Positions 36,149-45,427 are shown, counted from the stretch's first letter. The stretch: DNA of 64,000 bases from Roseibium aestuarii (GCF_008477545.1 NZ_VORA01000008.1:49933-113932); one strand, 5' to 3'. Notes: generated by a model from the sequence alone, not told the origin. Made by a program: numbers and translations.

Positions 36149-36913
36149 ATGCATCCCATCGCGGATCCCCTTTTCTATGTGGCGGCCATCCCGGCGGTGC
36201 TGCTGGCCGGCCTGTCAAAGGGCGGGTTCGGCGGCTCCATGGCCATGCTGGCCGTCCCGCTGATCGCCCTGGTGATCTCTCCGATCCAGGCGGCGGGCAT
36301 CATGCTGCCGATTCTGGTCGTGATGGATGTGGTGGGGCTGCTGGCCTATCGCGGCCATGCGGACCGCCGCAGCCTGTGGATCCTCGTGCCGCCGGCGCTT
36401 CTGGGCATCGGGCTCGGCTGGGCCACGGCCGCCTTCGTCAACGAGGCCTTCGTGCGGCTGCTCGTCGGGGCGATGGCCCTGATCTTCGTCGGCGACCATC
36501 TGCTGCGACGCGGACGGGCGCGGGTTGCCAGTGGTCACAACCGGGCCAAGGGGGCCTTCTGGGGCACAGTGGCCGGCTTCACCAGCTTCGTCAGCCATAC
36601 GGGCGGCCCGCCCTTCCAGCTCTACATGGTGCCCCTGCGCCTGGAGCCGACCCTCTTTGCGGGTACGGCCGTGATCTTCTTCGCGGTCGTCAATGCGGTG
36701 AAGCTGGTGCCCTATTTCCTGCTCGGCCAGTTTGACCCGACCAATCTGGCGACCTCCGCCGTGCTGCTGCCGCTGGCGCCGCTCGCCACGCTTGTCGGGG
36801 TGTGGCTGGTGAAGGTGGTGCAGCCCGATTTCTTCTATCGCTTCATCTACATCATGATGGTGATCGTGGGGGTGAAGCTGATCTATGACGGGGCCCTTGC
36901 CCTGCTTGCGTGA
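36149..36913 (+). CDS. TauE/SafE family permease
   Basis: 254 aa from ATG at 36149 (GAGG upstream). About eight hydrophobic helices in two similar halves. Signatures of the family are LLAGLSKGGFGGSMAMLAVP in the first half and GFTSFVSHTGGPPFQLYM in the second, which form the substrate site. The family moves sulfite, sulfoacetate, taurine-derived or other organic anions, and the actual substrate is not apparent. It starts divergently from prpE and precedes an acyl-CoA ligase by ~107 bp on the same strand. The frame is open far upstream, but that part is antisense to prpE. Confidence 0.88.
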   Translation: MHPIADPLFYVAAIPAVLLAGLSKGGFGGSMAMLAVPLIALVISPIQAAGIMLPILVVMDVVGLLAYRGHADRRSLWILVPPALLGIGLGWATAAFVNEAFVRLLVGAMALIFVGDHLLRRGRARVASGHNRAKGAFWGTVAGFTSFVSHTGGPPFQLYMVPLRLEPTLFAGTAVIFFAVVNAVKLVPYFLLGQFDPTNLATSAVLLPLAPLATLVGVWLVKVVQPDFFYRFIYIMMVIVGVKLIYDGALALLA

Positions 36914-37020
36914 GGCGAGGTGTCGCAATCCGTCCTTCGTCGCCGTTGCATGGGGACGCCGATTGGCGTTCATATAGCCTCTTGGCGGCTCCGGGAGGGC
37001 CGCACGGGAGGATACCAGAC

Positions 37021-38667
37021 ATGCAAGACCAGACGACGCGCGCCCCCGGTCCCTATGATCAGGGGCTTGCCCGACGCGAGGCAAATTACACGCCGCTCAG
37101 TCCCTTGAGCTTCCTTGCTCGGGCGGCGGACGTGTTCCCCGACCACATTGCCATCATCCACGGCAAGGCCAAGACCGATTACCGCACCTTCTATGCGCGG
37201 GCGCGCCAGCTCGGCTCCGCCCTGAGCGGTCTCGGCATCGGCAAGAACGATACGGTCACGGTGATGTTGTCGAACACGCCGCCCATGCTGGAAGCCCACT
37301 ACGGGGTTCCCATGACCGGGGCGGTACTGCATTCGCTCAACACCCGGCTGGATGCGGCGATCATCGCCTTCCAGCTCGATCACGCGGAAACCAAGGTCGT
37401 CATCACCGACCGGGAGTTCGCGCCGGTCATGAAGGAAGCCCTGGCGCTGGCCAGCGTGAAGCCGGTGATCATCGACTATTCCGACCCGGAATATCCGCAG
37501 GACGGCGAGAGGCTCGGCACCCTCGACTACGAGGCGTTCCTGTCGGCGGGTGATGCGGCATTCGAGTGGTCCCTTCCGGCGGACGAGTGGGATGCGATCT
37601 CGCTGAACTACACGTCCGGCACCACGGGCAATCCGAAGGGCGTGGTCTATCATCATCGTGGCGCCTATCTGCTGGCCCAGGCCAACATCCTCACCGCCTC
37701 CATGGCCAAGCATCCGGTCTATCTGTGGACGCTGCCAATGTTCCACTGCAACGGCTGGTGCTTCCCCTGGGCCCTGTCCATCGTGGCGGGCACCCATGTG
37801 TGCCTGCGCTGGGTGCGCCCCGACGCCATGTGGAGCGCCATGGCCGACGAAGGCGTGACGCACATGTGCGGGGCGCCGATTGTCATGTCGACCCTGCTCA
37901 ATGCCCCGACTGCCGCCAAGCGCGAGCTCACCCAGACGGTCGAGTTCTTCACCGCGGCCGCCCCGCCGCCCGAAGCCGTGCTTGCGGCCATGAAGGCGGC
38001 CGGGTTCAACGTCACGCATCTCTACGGGCTGACCGAGGTCTATGGTCCGGCCGTGGTGAACGACTGGCACAGCGCCTGGGACGCGCTGTCCCCGGCCGAA
38101 CAGGCGGCGAAGAAGGCCCGTCAGGGCGTGCGCTATGTGGCGCTGGAAGGGCTGACCGTGCTCGATCCGGTGACCATGGAGCCGGTGCCGGCCGACGGGG
38201 AGACCATCGGCGAGGTCATGTTCCGCGGCAACGTGGTCATGAAGGGCTATCTGAAGAACGAGGCGGCGACCGACGAGGCCTTTGCCGGCGGCTGGTTCCA
38301 CTCCGGCGACCTCGGCGTGCTGCATCCGGACGGCTACATCCAGCTCAAGGACCGGTCCAAGGACATCATCATCTCGGGCGGGGAGAACATCTCCTCCATC
38401 GAGGTGGAGGACGTGCTCTACAAGCACCCGCAGGTGCGCTCGGTAGCTGTCGTCGCCCGGCCGGACGAGAAGTGGGGCGAGACCCCTTGCGCCTTCGTCG
38501 AGGTGGCGGAAGAGGGGGCGGTGACGGAAGCCGAACTCATCGCCTTCTGCCGCGAGCGGCTGGCGCATTTCAAGGCGCCGCGCACCATCGTCTTCTGCGA
38601 GTTGCCCAAGACGTCGACGGGCAAGATCCAGAAATATGCCCTGCGGGAACAGGCGCGCCAGCTCTGA
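37021..38667 (+). CDS. Acyl-CoA synthetase (AMP-forming, DmdB/FadD-like)
   Basis: 548 aa from ATG at 37021 with GGGAGG upstream. An ANL-family ligase: P-loop YTSGTTGNPKGVVYHHRGAY, MFHCNGWCFPW, the adenine site HLYGLTEVYGP, the hinge YIQLKDRSKDIIISGGENIS and the catalytic Lys in PKTSTGKIQKY. The HCNGWCF block and length are shared with medium/long-chain ligases and with methylthiopropionyl-CoA ligase (DmdB). Which acid is used cannot be told without a phylogeny. It ends at a strong terminator. Confidence 0.9.
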   Translation: MQDQTTRAPGPYDQGLARREANYTPLSPLSFLARAADVFPDHIAIIHGKAKTDYRTFYARARQLGSALSGLGIGKNDTVTVMLSNTPPMLEAHYGVPMTGAVLHSLNTRLDAAIIAFQLDHAETKVVITDREFAPVMKEALALASVKPVIIDYSDPEYPQDGERLGTLDYEAFLSAGDAAFEWSLPADEWDAISLNYTSGTTGNPKGVVYHHRGAYLLAQANILTASMAKHPVYLWTLPMFHCNGWCFPWALSIVAGTHVCLRWVRPDAMWSAMADEGVTHMCGAPIVMSTLLNAPTAAKRELTQTVEFFTAAAPPPEAVLAAMKAAGFNVTHLYGLTEVYGPAVVNDWHSAWDALSPAEQAAKKARQGVRYVALEGLTVLDPVTMEPVPADGETIGEVMFRGNVVMKGYLKNEAATDEAFAGGWFHSGDLGVLHPDGYIQLKDRSKDIIISGGENISSIEVEDVLYKHPQVRSVAVVARPDEKWGETPCAFVEVAEEGAVTEAELIAFCRERLAHFKAPRTIVFCELPKTSTGKIQKYALREQARQL

Positions 38668-38690
38668 GGCGCGGGACAAGAGTTGAGTGA

Positions 38691-38729
38691 ACAAAAAACG
38701 CCGCGGAGAGATCCGCGGCGATTTTTTGT
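38691..38729. terminator. Rho-independent terminator after the acyl-CoA ligase
   Basis: ACAAAAAACGCCGCGGA-GAGA-TCCGCGGCG followed by ATTTTTTGT. A- and T-runs on both sides allow bidirectional use with the minus-strand DUF465 gene. Confidence 0.9.
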
Positions 38730-38823
38730 GTCGTGCCAGATGGGGCGCTTCGGTCGGCTGTTGTCTTGGCCGGCCGGCGCCGGGGAGGGAGAGTGGCCTT
38801 GATCCGTCCCCCGGAGTGCCCTG

Positions 38824-39003
38824 TCAGTGCAGGGTTTCATCCTTGCGTATACGCTCGATCTCTTCCTTGAGCTTGAGCTTTTTCCGCTTCATGTCGGCGA
38901 CGGCAAGAGAGTCCGTACTCGGATGCAGGAGTGCGTCTGCGATCTTGCGTTCAAGGTCCGCATGGCGGCGCTGAAGCTGGGCGAGATGCGATTGCATTGT
39001 CAT
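38824..39003 (-). CDS. DUF465 (YdcH-like) small protein A
   Basis: 59 aa, start ATG at 39003 behind a perfect AGGAGG. Sequence features: MTMQSHLAQLQRRHADLERK at the start, then SLAVADMKRKKLKLKEEIER, the basic coiled-coil motif (RKKLKLKEEI) that defines DUF465. It should form a short helical hairpin or dimer. Function unknown; YdcH-like proteins are abundant and conserved. It is oriented opposite to a second DUF465 gene (39303) and separated from it by a 299-bp spacer in which I see nothing else. Confidence 0.9.
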   Translation of the reverse strand: MTMQSHLAQLQRRHADLERKIADALLHPSTDSLAVADMKRKKLKLKEEIERIRKDETLH

Positions 39004-39302
39004 GAATTGCCTCCTGTTGGTTGGCTCAACCGGGGCATCGTGCCATAGGGATCGGGTCCTGTCGATGCGACCAGACGGTGAGCCGGTAAAGTTTTGTGAC
39101 GCTGCGCCGGCTTCCCGATTTTACCGTTTAAAGAGCCTGAACGCGGGTAGGCAGAGCGAGCTTCGCGTGGGTGTTGAGACGGGCTGCGAGCGAGTGTCGC
39201 GAAGTGCCTGAAGGTGGATGAGAATTGCACCTACCGCCGCTCTGTGGCATGAAAAGTCCGGACAGTTTGCTCCCTGGCTACAGGGCTCGCGCGAGGGAAT
39301 GT

Positions 39303-39509
39303 ATGGGCAACGCGGACGATCAGGAATTGCGCATGGAACTGGCCCGGCTGCGTCAGGAGCACCGGGATCTCGATGCGGCGGTTCAGGCCCTGTCTCTCAC
39401 CGGCAGTGCGGACGCCCTCCAGCTGCAACGGCTGAAGAAGAAGAAGCTGTCCATCAAGGACCGTATTTCCGCGCTGGAAGACCAGCTCTTTCCCGACATC
39501 ATCGCCTGA
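39303..39509 (+). CDS. DUF465 (YdcH-like) small protein B
   Basis: 68 aa from ATG at 39303 (GAGGGAA upstream). A helical protein with LARLRQEHRDLDAAVQALS and LQRLKKKKLSIKDRISALED, the DUF465 signature. It is longer and more charged than protein A and is only ~20% similar by eye, so it is an old paralogue. It lies 108 bp before purE on the same strand. DUF465 genes next to purEK are common in Rhizobiales, for unknown reasons. Confidence 0.88.
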   Translation: MGNADDQELRMELARLRQEHRDLDAAVQALSLTGSADALQLQRLKKKKLSIKDRISALEDQLFPDIIA

Positions 39510-39617
39510 TCCCGCAGGGTCTGTTTTTCTTGGGGTCCGGGTCTTGCGCACGGGCAGGCCCTGCCTATACTCCGCGCCTTCGAAAGCCCGAGAATTTCAG
39601 CAGCAAGGGGTGGTGAC

Positions 39618-40106
39618 GTGGCAGGCAAGGACGTAGCAATCATCATGGGCAGCCAGTCGGACTGGTCCACCATGAAGCACGCAGCGGATGTTCTGGAAGA
39701 ACTGGGCATCAGCCACGACGTGCGCATCGTCTCCGCCCATCGCACGCCCGACCGCATGTATGATTTCGCCAAGTCGGCCAAGGCCGAGGGCTTCAAGGTC
39801 ATCATCGCCGGCGCCGGCGGGGCAGCCCATCTTCCGGGCATGACCGCAGCCCTCACGCCGCTTCCCGTCTTCGGCGTTCCCGTTGAGAGCAAGGCGCTCT
39901 CCGGCGAGGACAGCCTGCTGTCGATCGTGCAGATGCCGGGCGGCATTCCGGTCGGCACGCTGGCCATCGGCAAGGCCGGGGCCACCAACGCCGGGCTGCT
40001 GGCCGCCGCTGTGCTCGCCCTCATGGACGAGCGGATCGCAGAAGCGCTCGATGCCTTCCGCGCCAGCCGCACCGCTGCCGTGGCTGAACGCCCGGTCGAC
40101 GAATAA
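39618..40106 (+). CDS. purE: N5-carboxyaminoimidazole ribonucleotide mutase
   Basis: 162 aa, GTG start preceded by AAGGGG. It moves the carboxyl group of N5-CAIR to C4 in purine synthesis. Class I PurE signatures: [18 protein letters not shown] with [12 protein letters not shown] with the catalytic His, and [35 protein letters not shown] follows. Length is normal. purK is 46 bp downstream in the same operon. Confidence 0.97.
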   Translation: MAGKDVAIIMGSQSDWSTMKHAADVLEELGISHDVRIVSAHRTPDRMYDFAKSAKAEGFKVIIAGAGGAAHLPGMTAALTPLPVFGVPVESKALSGEDSLLSIVQMPGGIPVGTLAIGKAGATNAGLLAAAVLALMDERIAEALDAFRASRTAAVAERPVDE

Positions 40107-40152
40107 GCCCCTTCTCGCAAGCATCTGTCATCTCCCTCCGAAAGGCCCTCCG

Positions 40153-41247
40153 ATGAGCACTCCCGTCCGCCTCCGTCCCGGTGACACGATCGGCATCCTG
40201 GGGGGCGGGCAGCTCGGCCGGATGATGGCGCTGGCCGGGGCGAGCCTGGGCCTGAAGAGCCACATCTTCTGCCCGGATCCGGACTCGCCGGCCTTCGAGG
40301 TCGCCGATGCCTATACGGTCGCGCCCTATGAGGATGTGGCCGCGCTCGACGTCTTCGCCTCGCAGTGTCAGGCGATCACCTATGAATTCGAGAATGTTCC
40401 CGGTCCGACGGCCGCTCATCTGGATGCGCGCTGTCCGGTGCGGCCGGGGGTGCGCGCGCTCGAGGTCTCGCAGGACCGTATGTGGGAAAAGGAATTCCTG
40501 CGCGGCGCCGGAGTGGATATCGCGGACTTCGCGCGTATTGACAGTGACGGGGATCTGGAAGCGGCTTTGGCGGCCTTTGACGGTCAGGGCGTGCTGAAGA
40601 CCCGCCGCTTCGGCTATGACGGCAAGGGGCAGGTGATGATCCGTCAGGCGTCGGATGCGCGCGGCGCGCTGGCGACCCTGAAGCACGCGCCTGCGGTGCT
40701 GGAACGGCTCATCGGCTTCGAACGCGAGGTCTCGGTGATCGTCTCCCGCGATGTGGATGGCAATGTCTCGGCCTATGATCTGGCGGAGAATGTGCACGAG
40801 CATCACATTCTCAAGACCTCGACCGTTCCGGCCTCCGTCTCTGGCGAAACCGCCGAGCGCGCGCGCCGGATGGCCGAGCAGATCGCTGCCTCCCTCGACT
40901 ATGTCGGGGTGATGGGCGTGGAGATGTTCCTGTGCGGGTCGGGCGCAGATGAGCGCCTGCTGGTCAACGAGATCGCGCCGCGGGTGCACAATTCCGGGCA
41001 CTGGACCCAGGATGCCTGCCTGACCTCCCAGTTCGAGCAGCACATGCGGGCCGTGGCCGGCTGGCAGCTTGGCTCGACCGAGCGCCACTCGGATGTGGTG
41101 ATGGAGAACCTCATCGGCGACGAATGCGAGCGCTGGCCGCAGATCCTTGCCGAGCCCAATGCCCGCCTGCATCTCTACGGCAAGGCGGAAGCCCGGCCGG
41201 GCCGCAAGATGGGCCACGTCAACCGGATCACATCCAAGCGGGGCTAA
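40153..41247 (+). CDS. purK: 5-(carboxyamino)imidazole ribonucleotide synthase
   Basis: 364 aa from ATG at 40153. An ATP-grasp enzyme that carboxylates AIR to N5-CAIR, the substrate of PurE. N-terminal IGILGGGQLGRMMALA, YEFENVP, the ATP-grasp core with LKTRRFGYDGKGQ, FEREVSVIVSRD, GVMGVEMFL, and NEIAPRVHNSGHWTQDAC near the end. The terminal part (LYGKAEARPGRKMGHVN) is conserved. It is followed by an intergenic repeat region. Confidence 0.97.
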   Translation: MSTPVRLRPGDTIGILGGGQLGRMMALAGASLGLKSHIFCPDPDSPAFEVADAYTVAPYEDVAALDVFASQCQAITYEFENVPGPTAAHLDARCPVRPGVRALEVSQDRMWEKEFLRGAGVDIADFARIDSDGDLEAALAAFDGQGVLKTRRFGYDGKGQVMIRQASDARGALATLKHAPAVLERLIGFEREVSVIVSRDVDGNVSAYDLAENVHEHHILKTSTVPASVSGETAERARRMAEQIAASLDYVGVMGVEMFLCGSGADERLLVNEIAPRVHNSGHWTQDACLTSQFEQHMRAVAGWQLGSTERHSDVVMENLIGDECERWPQILAEPNARLHLYGKAEARPGRKMGHVNRITSKRG

Positions 41248-41519
41248 GGCACAGGCCTCACCCTCGTCGGCCTTGACCTCGTGCCGAGGCTCCGGACAAG
41301 TGCCCTCGACGCGGTAGAAGACTTGATGCTCGGGACAGGCCCGGAGCATGACGGGATTACGGGGCTGGAGTCCCCTGTCATCTCGGATGACAAAGCCCCA
41401 CCGTTGTCACCCCGGACGAAGGCGAAGCCTGACGATCCGGGGTCGGCGCCCCCCTTTGCTCCCTGTCTCACATGCCGGACAAGAGCGTTCCCTGGCTCTG
41501 AGATCCCGGGCCGGGCGCG
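41248..41519. repeat. Intergenic palindromic repeats downstream of purK
   Basis: Contains ATGCTCGGG-ACAGG-CCCGGAGCAT followed by GACGGG (41326-41355), the same core as at 63834-63860, and a second arm pair CACCCCGGAC ... GATCCGGGGTC (about 41408-41442). No protein is visible. These are typical dispersed alphaproteobacterial intergenic palindromes between convergent genes. Confidence 0.6.
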
Positions 41520-42920
41520 TCAGCCTTTCATCAGCCCCAGCTGTTCCCTTCGGGCGAAGCGCACGTTGGTCAGCAGGCCGACGAAGGCGAGGCCTCCGGC
41601 CAGTCCGCTCCACACCCCGACGCCGCCCCAGCCGGCATGAATGCCGAGGGTGACGGAGAGCGTGATACCGACGACCCAGTAGCCGATCAGCGTGTAGATC
41701 AGGGGGACGTTGATGTCTCCCAGTCCGCGCAGGTTGTTGATGCCGATGACCTGGGCGCCGTCGACGATCTGGAAGAGAGCGGCCACGGCCAGGAACGATA
41801 CCGCGAAGCCCAGCACTTCGGCCGACTGCGGGTTGTCGAAATCCAGATAGATGGAAATCAGGGTTTCCGGCAGGGTCCAGAACACCAGCGCCGAGCAGAA
41901 CATGACGAAGAGGGCGACGACCAGGGCGGTCCATCCGGCGCGGCGCACCGCGTCCCGGTCCCCGCGGCCGGCAGCCAGACCCACGCGGGTCAGGGTCGCC
42001 TGGCTCAGGCCGAGGGGGATCATGAAGGTGATGGAGGTGATCTGCAGGGCGATGCCATGGGCGGCAAGCTGGATGGCGCCATTCCAGCCGACCAGAATGG
42101 AGGAGGCGGCAAAGAGCCCGCCTTCGGCCACGATGGCGATGGCGATGGGCAGGCCGACCTTCAGGATCTGCGCCAGCGTCGCCCAGTCGGAGCGCCAGAT
42201 GCGGCCGAGAATGGCATAACGCTTCAGGCGCCGCTCGCGGGTGGCGTAGAGCAGCAGGACGACCATCGTTGCGGCGGTGGAGAAGGCCGAGGCGATGCCC
42301 GCGCCGGCGAGTTCCAGGCGCGGGAAGCCGAAGGCGCCGAAGATCAGCAGATAATCGAAGAGCGCATTGACCAGCGCGCCGCAGAACGTGGCCAGAAGCA
42401 CGATCTTCGACTTTTCCATCACGGTCAGGAAGCCGCGCAGGGCGAGGATCATCAGCGCCGGCAGCAGGCTCCACTGGAGCGCGATCATGTAGTCGCCGGC
42501 CAGGGCTGCGATCTTCGGCTCCTGTCCGAGCAGCAGCAGGATGTCCTGTGCAAAGAACATCACGCTCCAGGCGGGGATGCAGTAGAGGCAGGCGATCCAG
42601 AAGCCCATGCGGATGATGCGCCGGAAGGCGCGGGTGTCGCGGCGCCCGCGGGCGTTGGCCCCAAGCGGGACGACAGCCTGGATCAGGCCTAGGCCGAAGA
42701 ACCAGAGCACCGTGAACATGTTGAAGGCGAGCACCGAGGCCGCGAGCTTTTCCGCGCCAAGGCGGCCGATCATCAGCACGTCGGTGGTGTTGATCGCCAT
42801 CTGAAGGAGCTGGGCGCCGGCAAGCGGCAGCCCGAGAGATAGGGTCGGGCCGATGTCGCTCGCCCACCAGCTGCGCAGGGTGGCGAGGGGCGAAGAGGCG
42901 GGGGATGCGGGGCGGGCCAC
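41520..42920 (-). CDS. MATE family efflux transporter
   Basis: 466 aa, GTG start. About twelve hydrophobic helices in two six-helix bundles. Family signatures are LPLAGAQLLQMAINTTDVLMIGRLG in the first helix pair (shown as its first part LPLAGAQLLQMAINTTDVLM), QAVVPLGANARGRRD, and in the second half GLPIAIAIVAEGGLFAASSI with ALQITSITFMIPLGLSQA. NorM-type antiporters expel cationic drugs or metabolites using sodium or protons. No drug specificity can be given. An overlapping longer frame on the same strand is a shadow. Confidence 0.93.
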   Translation of the reverse strand: MARPASPASSPLATLRSWWASDIGPTLSLGLPLAGAQLLQMAINTTDVLMIGRLGAEKLAASVLAFNMFTVLWFFGLGLIQAVVPLGANARGRRDTRAFRRIIRMGFWIACLYCIPAWSVMFFAQDILLLLGQEPKIAALAGDYMIALQWSLLPALMILALRGFLTVMEKSKIVLLATFCGALVNALFDYLLIFGAFGFPRLELAGAGIASAFSTAATMVVLLLYATRERRLKRYAILGRIWRSDWATLAQILKVGLPIAIAIVAEGGLFAASSILVGWNGAIQLAAHGIALQITSITFMIPLGLSQATLTRVGLAAGRGDRDAVRRAGWTALVVALFVMFCSALVFWTLPETLISIYLDFDNPQSAEVLGFAVSFLAVAALFQIVDGAQVIGINNLRGLGDINVPLIYTLIGYWVVGITLSVTLGIHAGWGGVGVWSGLAGGLAFVGLLTNVRFARREQLGLMKG

Positions 42921-43286
42921 GGGGAACTCCCAAGGGTTGGTCGCTGGTGTCGATCAGGGTGGGTGTTCTGAACACGCGGGCCTTGAGCCCGAGGATCGTC
43001 TAACCGGGATTTCCCCTTGCGTCCAGCAGGTGGGGCGGGGCTCTGTCGCGAGGTGGATCGGAGCCGCCGGAAACGGCGCTCAGCGGTTGTTCAGGCCCCT
43101 GAAAAAGGAATGTGCATCTTGCCTCGGGAGCCGCGCCTTTGGCTGTGGACAAGTGTTTCGGCTTCTGCTAAGACCGCGCCCACGATGGGACGAGGGTTCC
43201 GAACCCAGATTATCGGCCCCCATCCTTCTTTGCCAAATCGTATACGGCGCGGAGTTCCGCTGCCGTCACAGAACGGGATAAGACGC
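42921..43286. promoter_or_regulatory. Upstream region of rpsU with possible promoter
   Basis: A 366-bp spacer without a gene. A candidate promoter is TGGACA (43146-43151), 17 bp and TAAGAC (43169-43174), followed by CGCGCCC, a context often seen in alphaproteobacterial promoters. This would give rpsU a leader of ~107 nt. No riboswitch or attenuator is evident. Confidence 0.4.
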
Positions 43287-43508
43287 GTGCAGGTTCTGGT
43301 TCGCGACAACAACGTCGATCAGGCGCTTCGGGCGCTGAAGAAAAAATTGCAGCGTGAAGGCGTCTTCCGCGAACTGAAGCTGCGCGGCCACTTCGAAAAG
43401 CCGTCGGTCAAGAAGGCTCGCGAGAAGGCTGAAGCCATCCGTCGCGCCCGCAAGCTGGCCCGCAAGCGAGCTCAGCGCGAAGGTCTGATGACCTCCGGCC
43501 GTCGCTGA
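43287..43508 (+). CDS. rpsU: 30S ribosomal protein S21
   Basis: 73 aa, GTG start ([20 protein letters not shown]). A small, very basic protein; [20 protein letters not shown] and [20 protein letters not shown] are characteristic of S21. It helps base-pairing of the mRNA Shine-Dalgarno with 16S rRNA. The frame is open upstream, but similarity begins at this GTG. A perfect 11-bp hairpin lies ~90 bp downstream. Confidence 0.96.
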   Translation: MQVLVRDNNVDQALRALKKKLQREGVFRELKLRGHFEKPSVKKAREKAEAIRRARKLARKRAQREGLMTSGRR

Positions 43509-43599
43509 GACGCTCAAGCGCCACACGACACACGGACAGGAAGGCCCTCCATCCGACCGCAAGGGGATGGTCCGGAGCCCGTTCCTTCCAATTTTTCGG

Positions 43600-43625
43600 G
43601 AGCCGGCTGATCCGTCAGCCGGCTC
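43600..43625 (+). terminator. Hairpin terminator after rpsU
   Basis: GAGCCGGCTGA-TCCG-TCAGCCGGCTC, a perfect 11-bp stem with a TCCG loop, followed by TTCGTGCTT. Confidence 0.65.
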
Positions 43626-43755
43626 TTCGTGCTTGCAATCCCCTGTGGTGTTGACTAGCCACAAGGTGAGACATGTGTCTTCCGGCCTGCTGCATGCGGC
43701 GGCCAGCAAGACATTCCCTGACAGACCAGGCAGACAGGCGAGGCAGTTTGCGGAC

Positions 43756-44607
43756 ATGATCGATCGGCAGGACAACCGGAAATTCTCGAAGATGCGCGCT
43801 GGGCTCGCCCTTGCCGCTCTGCTGGTGCTGGCCGGGTGCCAGACCGGGGCCGGCGTCTATGATGGCGTGCCGGTGGATCCGGCGGCGGGATCGTCCGAGA
43901 ACATCGACAGCCTGTCGGCGGTGATCGAGGCGAATCCGCGTGATGCGTCCGCCTACACGACCCGTGGCGTGGCCTATGGCCAGGCCGGCAAGCTGGATGA
44001 GGCGGTTGCCGACTTCAACGCGGCGCTGACCCTCGACCCAACTTCGTATCAGACCTATGCCAACCGGGCGCTGGTCTATCGTCGTCTGAACCAGACCGAT
44101 GCGGCGCTGGCCGATTACAACCGCGCGCTCAATCTGAAGCCGGATTACGAGATCGCGCTCGTCGGTCGCGGCAACACCTATCGCAGCCTCGGCCAGAACG
44201 GCCCGGCGCTGGCCGATTTCAACCGGGTCATTTCCCAGAACTCGTCCAATGCGCGGGCCTTCTACAACCGTGGCCTGATCTATCAGGCGCAGACCCAGCA
44301 TCTGCGGGCTATCGAGGACTTCGCGACCGCCATCGGCCTGAACCCCAATGCGTCCGAACCCTATGTGGCGCGGGGCATTTCCTATCTGGCGGTGAATGAT
44401 TCGGCCGCCGCGCTCGACGATCTGACCGTGGCGCTGAACCTGGACAAGAATTCCGCCGTGGCCTGGGCCAACCGGGGCGTGGCGCTGGAGCTTCAGGGCA
44501 AGATCCCCGATGCACGGCGCAACTATCAGAAGGCCATGGTGCTGGATCCGCGCAACGATCTGGCGCGCGAGGGCCTGAGCCGGATCGACCGGGGCGGCAA
44601 GGCCTGA
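43756..44607 (+). CDS. TPR-repeat lipoprotein
   Basis: 283 aa from ATG at 43756; an in-frame ATG at 43792 is also possible. The lipobox LLVLAGC gives lipidation and anchoring of the mature protein, with no inner-membrane retention signal evident (QTG after Cys). Six or so TPRs follow from residue ~60: AYTTRGVAYGQAGKLDEAVA, TYANRALVYRRLNQ, ALVGRGNTYRSLGQNGPALA, AFYNRGLIYQAQTQ, PYVARGISYLAVNDSAAALD and AWANRGVALELQGKIPDARR. It resembles NlpI, a scaffold for wall hydrolases and proteases, but orthology is unproven. It sits behind rpsU, a linkage common in Rhizobiales. Confidence 0.88.
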   Translation: MIDRQDNRKFSKMRAGLALAALLVLAGCQTGAGVYDGVPVDPAAGSSENIDSLSAVIEANPRDASAYTTRGVAYGQAGKLDEAVADFNAALTLDPTSYQTYANRALVYRRLNQTDAALADYNRALNLKPDYEIALVGRGNTYRSLGQNGPALADFNRVISQNSSNARAFYNRGLIYQAQTQHLRAIEDFATAIGLNPNASEPYVARGISYLAVNDSAAALDDLTVALNLDKNSAVAWANRGVALELQGKIPDARRNYQKAMVLDPRNDLAREGLSRIDRGGKA

Positions 44608-44655
44608 TCCAGGGCCTTGCGGCCAGGGGACGGGCTTTTCACCGCACAAAATTTC

Positions 44656-44690
44656 AAAGGGGCGCGAGCGGTTACCGCTGGCGCCCTTTT
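44656..44690. terminator. Terminator after the TPR lipoprotein gene
   Basis: GGGCGC and GCGCCC enclose a second stem AGCGG-TTA-CCGCT and are followed by TTTT. A-rich bases on the left may also serve rluA from the other strand. Confidence 0.8.
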
Positions 44691-44725
44691 CCTTTGCGTG
44701 GGGAGATGTGGCAGGCCGTCCTGCG

Positions 44726-45397
44726 TCAGAACGGGCAGGGGGCCTTGAAGCGCATCCAGGCGCCGCCGACCGGATGGCGGACCGACAGTTTCTCGGCGTG
44801 GAGATTGAGGCGCGGTGCGGCTTTCAGCGCCTCTTCATGGGCGTAGAGCCGGTCGCCGATGATCGGATGGCCGATGGAGAGCATGTGCACCCGCAGCTGA
44901 TGGGAGCGCCCGGTCTTCGGATTGAGCTCGACGCGGGTGATGGTGTCTTCGCGCTTCAGCACCTGCCAGTGGGTCTGAGCGGGGCGCCCTTCCTCGAAAC
45001 AGATCATCTGGCGCGGACGGTTTGGCCAGTCGACCCGCATGGGCAGGTCGATGTCGCCGCTCTCGGCTTCGATCAGGCCCCAGACCCGCGCGATATAGGT
45101 CTTCTTGGTGTGGCGCCGCTCGAACTGCAGGCCGAGATGCCGGTGCGCTTCCGGGTTCATGGCGAGAACCATGACGCCGGACGTGTCCAGATCGAGCCGG
45201 TGGACGATGCGCGCGCCCGGATAGAGCGCCTGGGCGCGGGTGGCGACGCTGTCCTTGTGGGCCTCGGGCCGTCCGGGAACGCTGAGCAGCCCTTCCGGCT
45301 TGTCGATCACGAGCAGGTCGTCATCGGCAAACAGGACCTTCAGCGGGTCCATCGGCGGGTCATAGACAAAGGGTTCGTCGGGGGTCTGGTCGCTCAT
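44726..45397 (-). CDS. rluA: Pseudouridine synthase RluA
   Basis: 223 aa, close to the 219 aa of E. coli RluA, and without an S4 domain, which separates it from RluC and RluD. The catalytic motif HRLDLDTSGVMVLA holds the nucleophilic Asp. VLFADDDLLVIDKPEGLLSV and TGRSHQLRVHMLSIGHPIIG are the other family blocks. RluA modifies position 746 of 23S rRNA and position 32 of several tRNAs. It stands alone between two terminators. Confidence 0.85.
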   Translation of the reverse strand: MSDQTPDEPFVYDPPMDPLKVLFADDDLLVIDKPEGLLSVPGRPEAHKDSVATRAQALYPGARIVHRLDLDTSGVMVLAMNPEAHRHLGLQFERRHTKKTYIARVWGLIEAESGDIDLPMRVDWPNRPRQMICFEEGRPAQTHWQVLKREDTITRVELNPKTGRSHQLRVHMLSIGHPIIGDRLYAHEEALKAAPRLNLHAEKLSVRHPVGGAWMRFKAPCPF

Positions 45398-45427
45398 GGG
45401 CCGCTTATAGCGCAGGTGGGAAAAAAC

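Noticed and set aside
41248..41519. CRISPR-like appearance of repeated short elements
   Set aside because: The elements are inverted repeats without regular spacing or spacers, so they are intergenic palindromes.
41407..42975. A longer minus-strand frame over the MATE gene
   Set aside because: It is a frame-shifted reading of the same strand with Pro/Arg-rich junk, whereas the 466-aa frame has twelve helices and MATE signatures.
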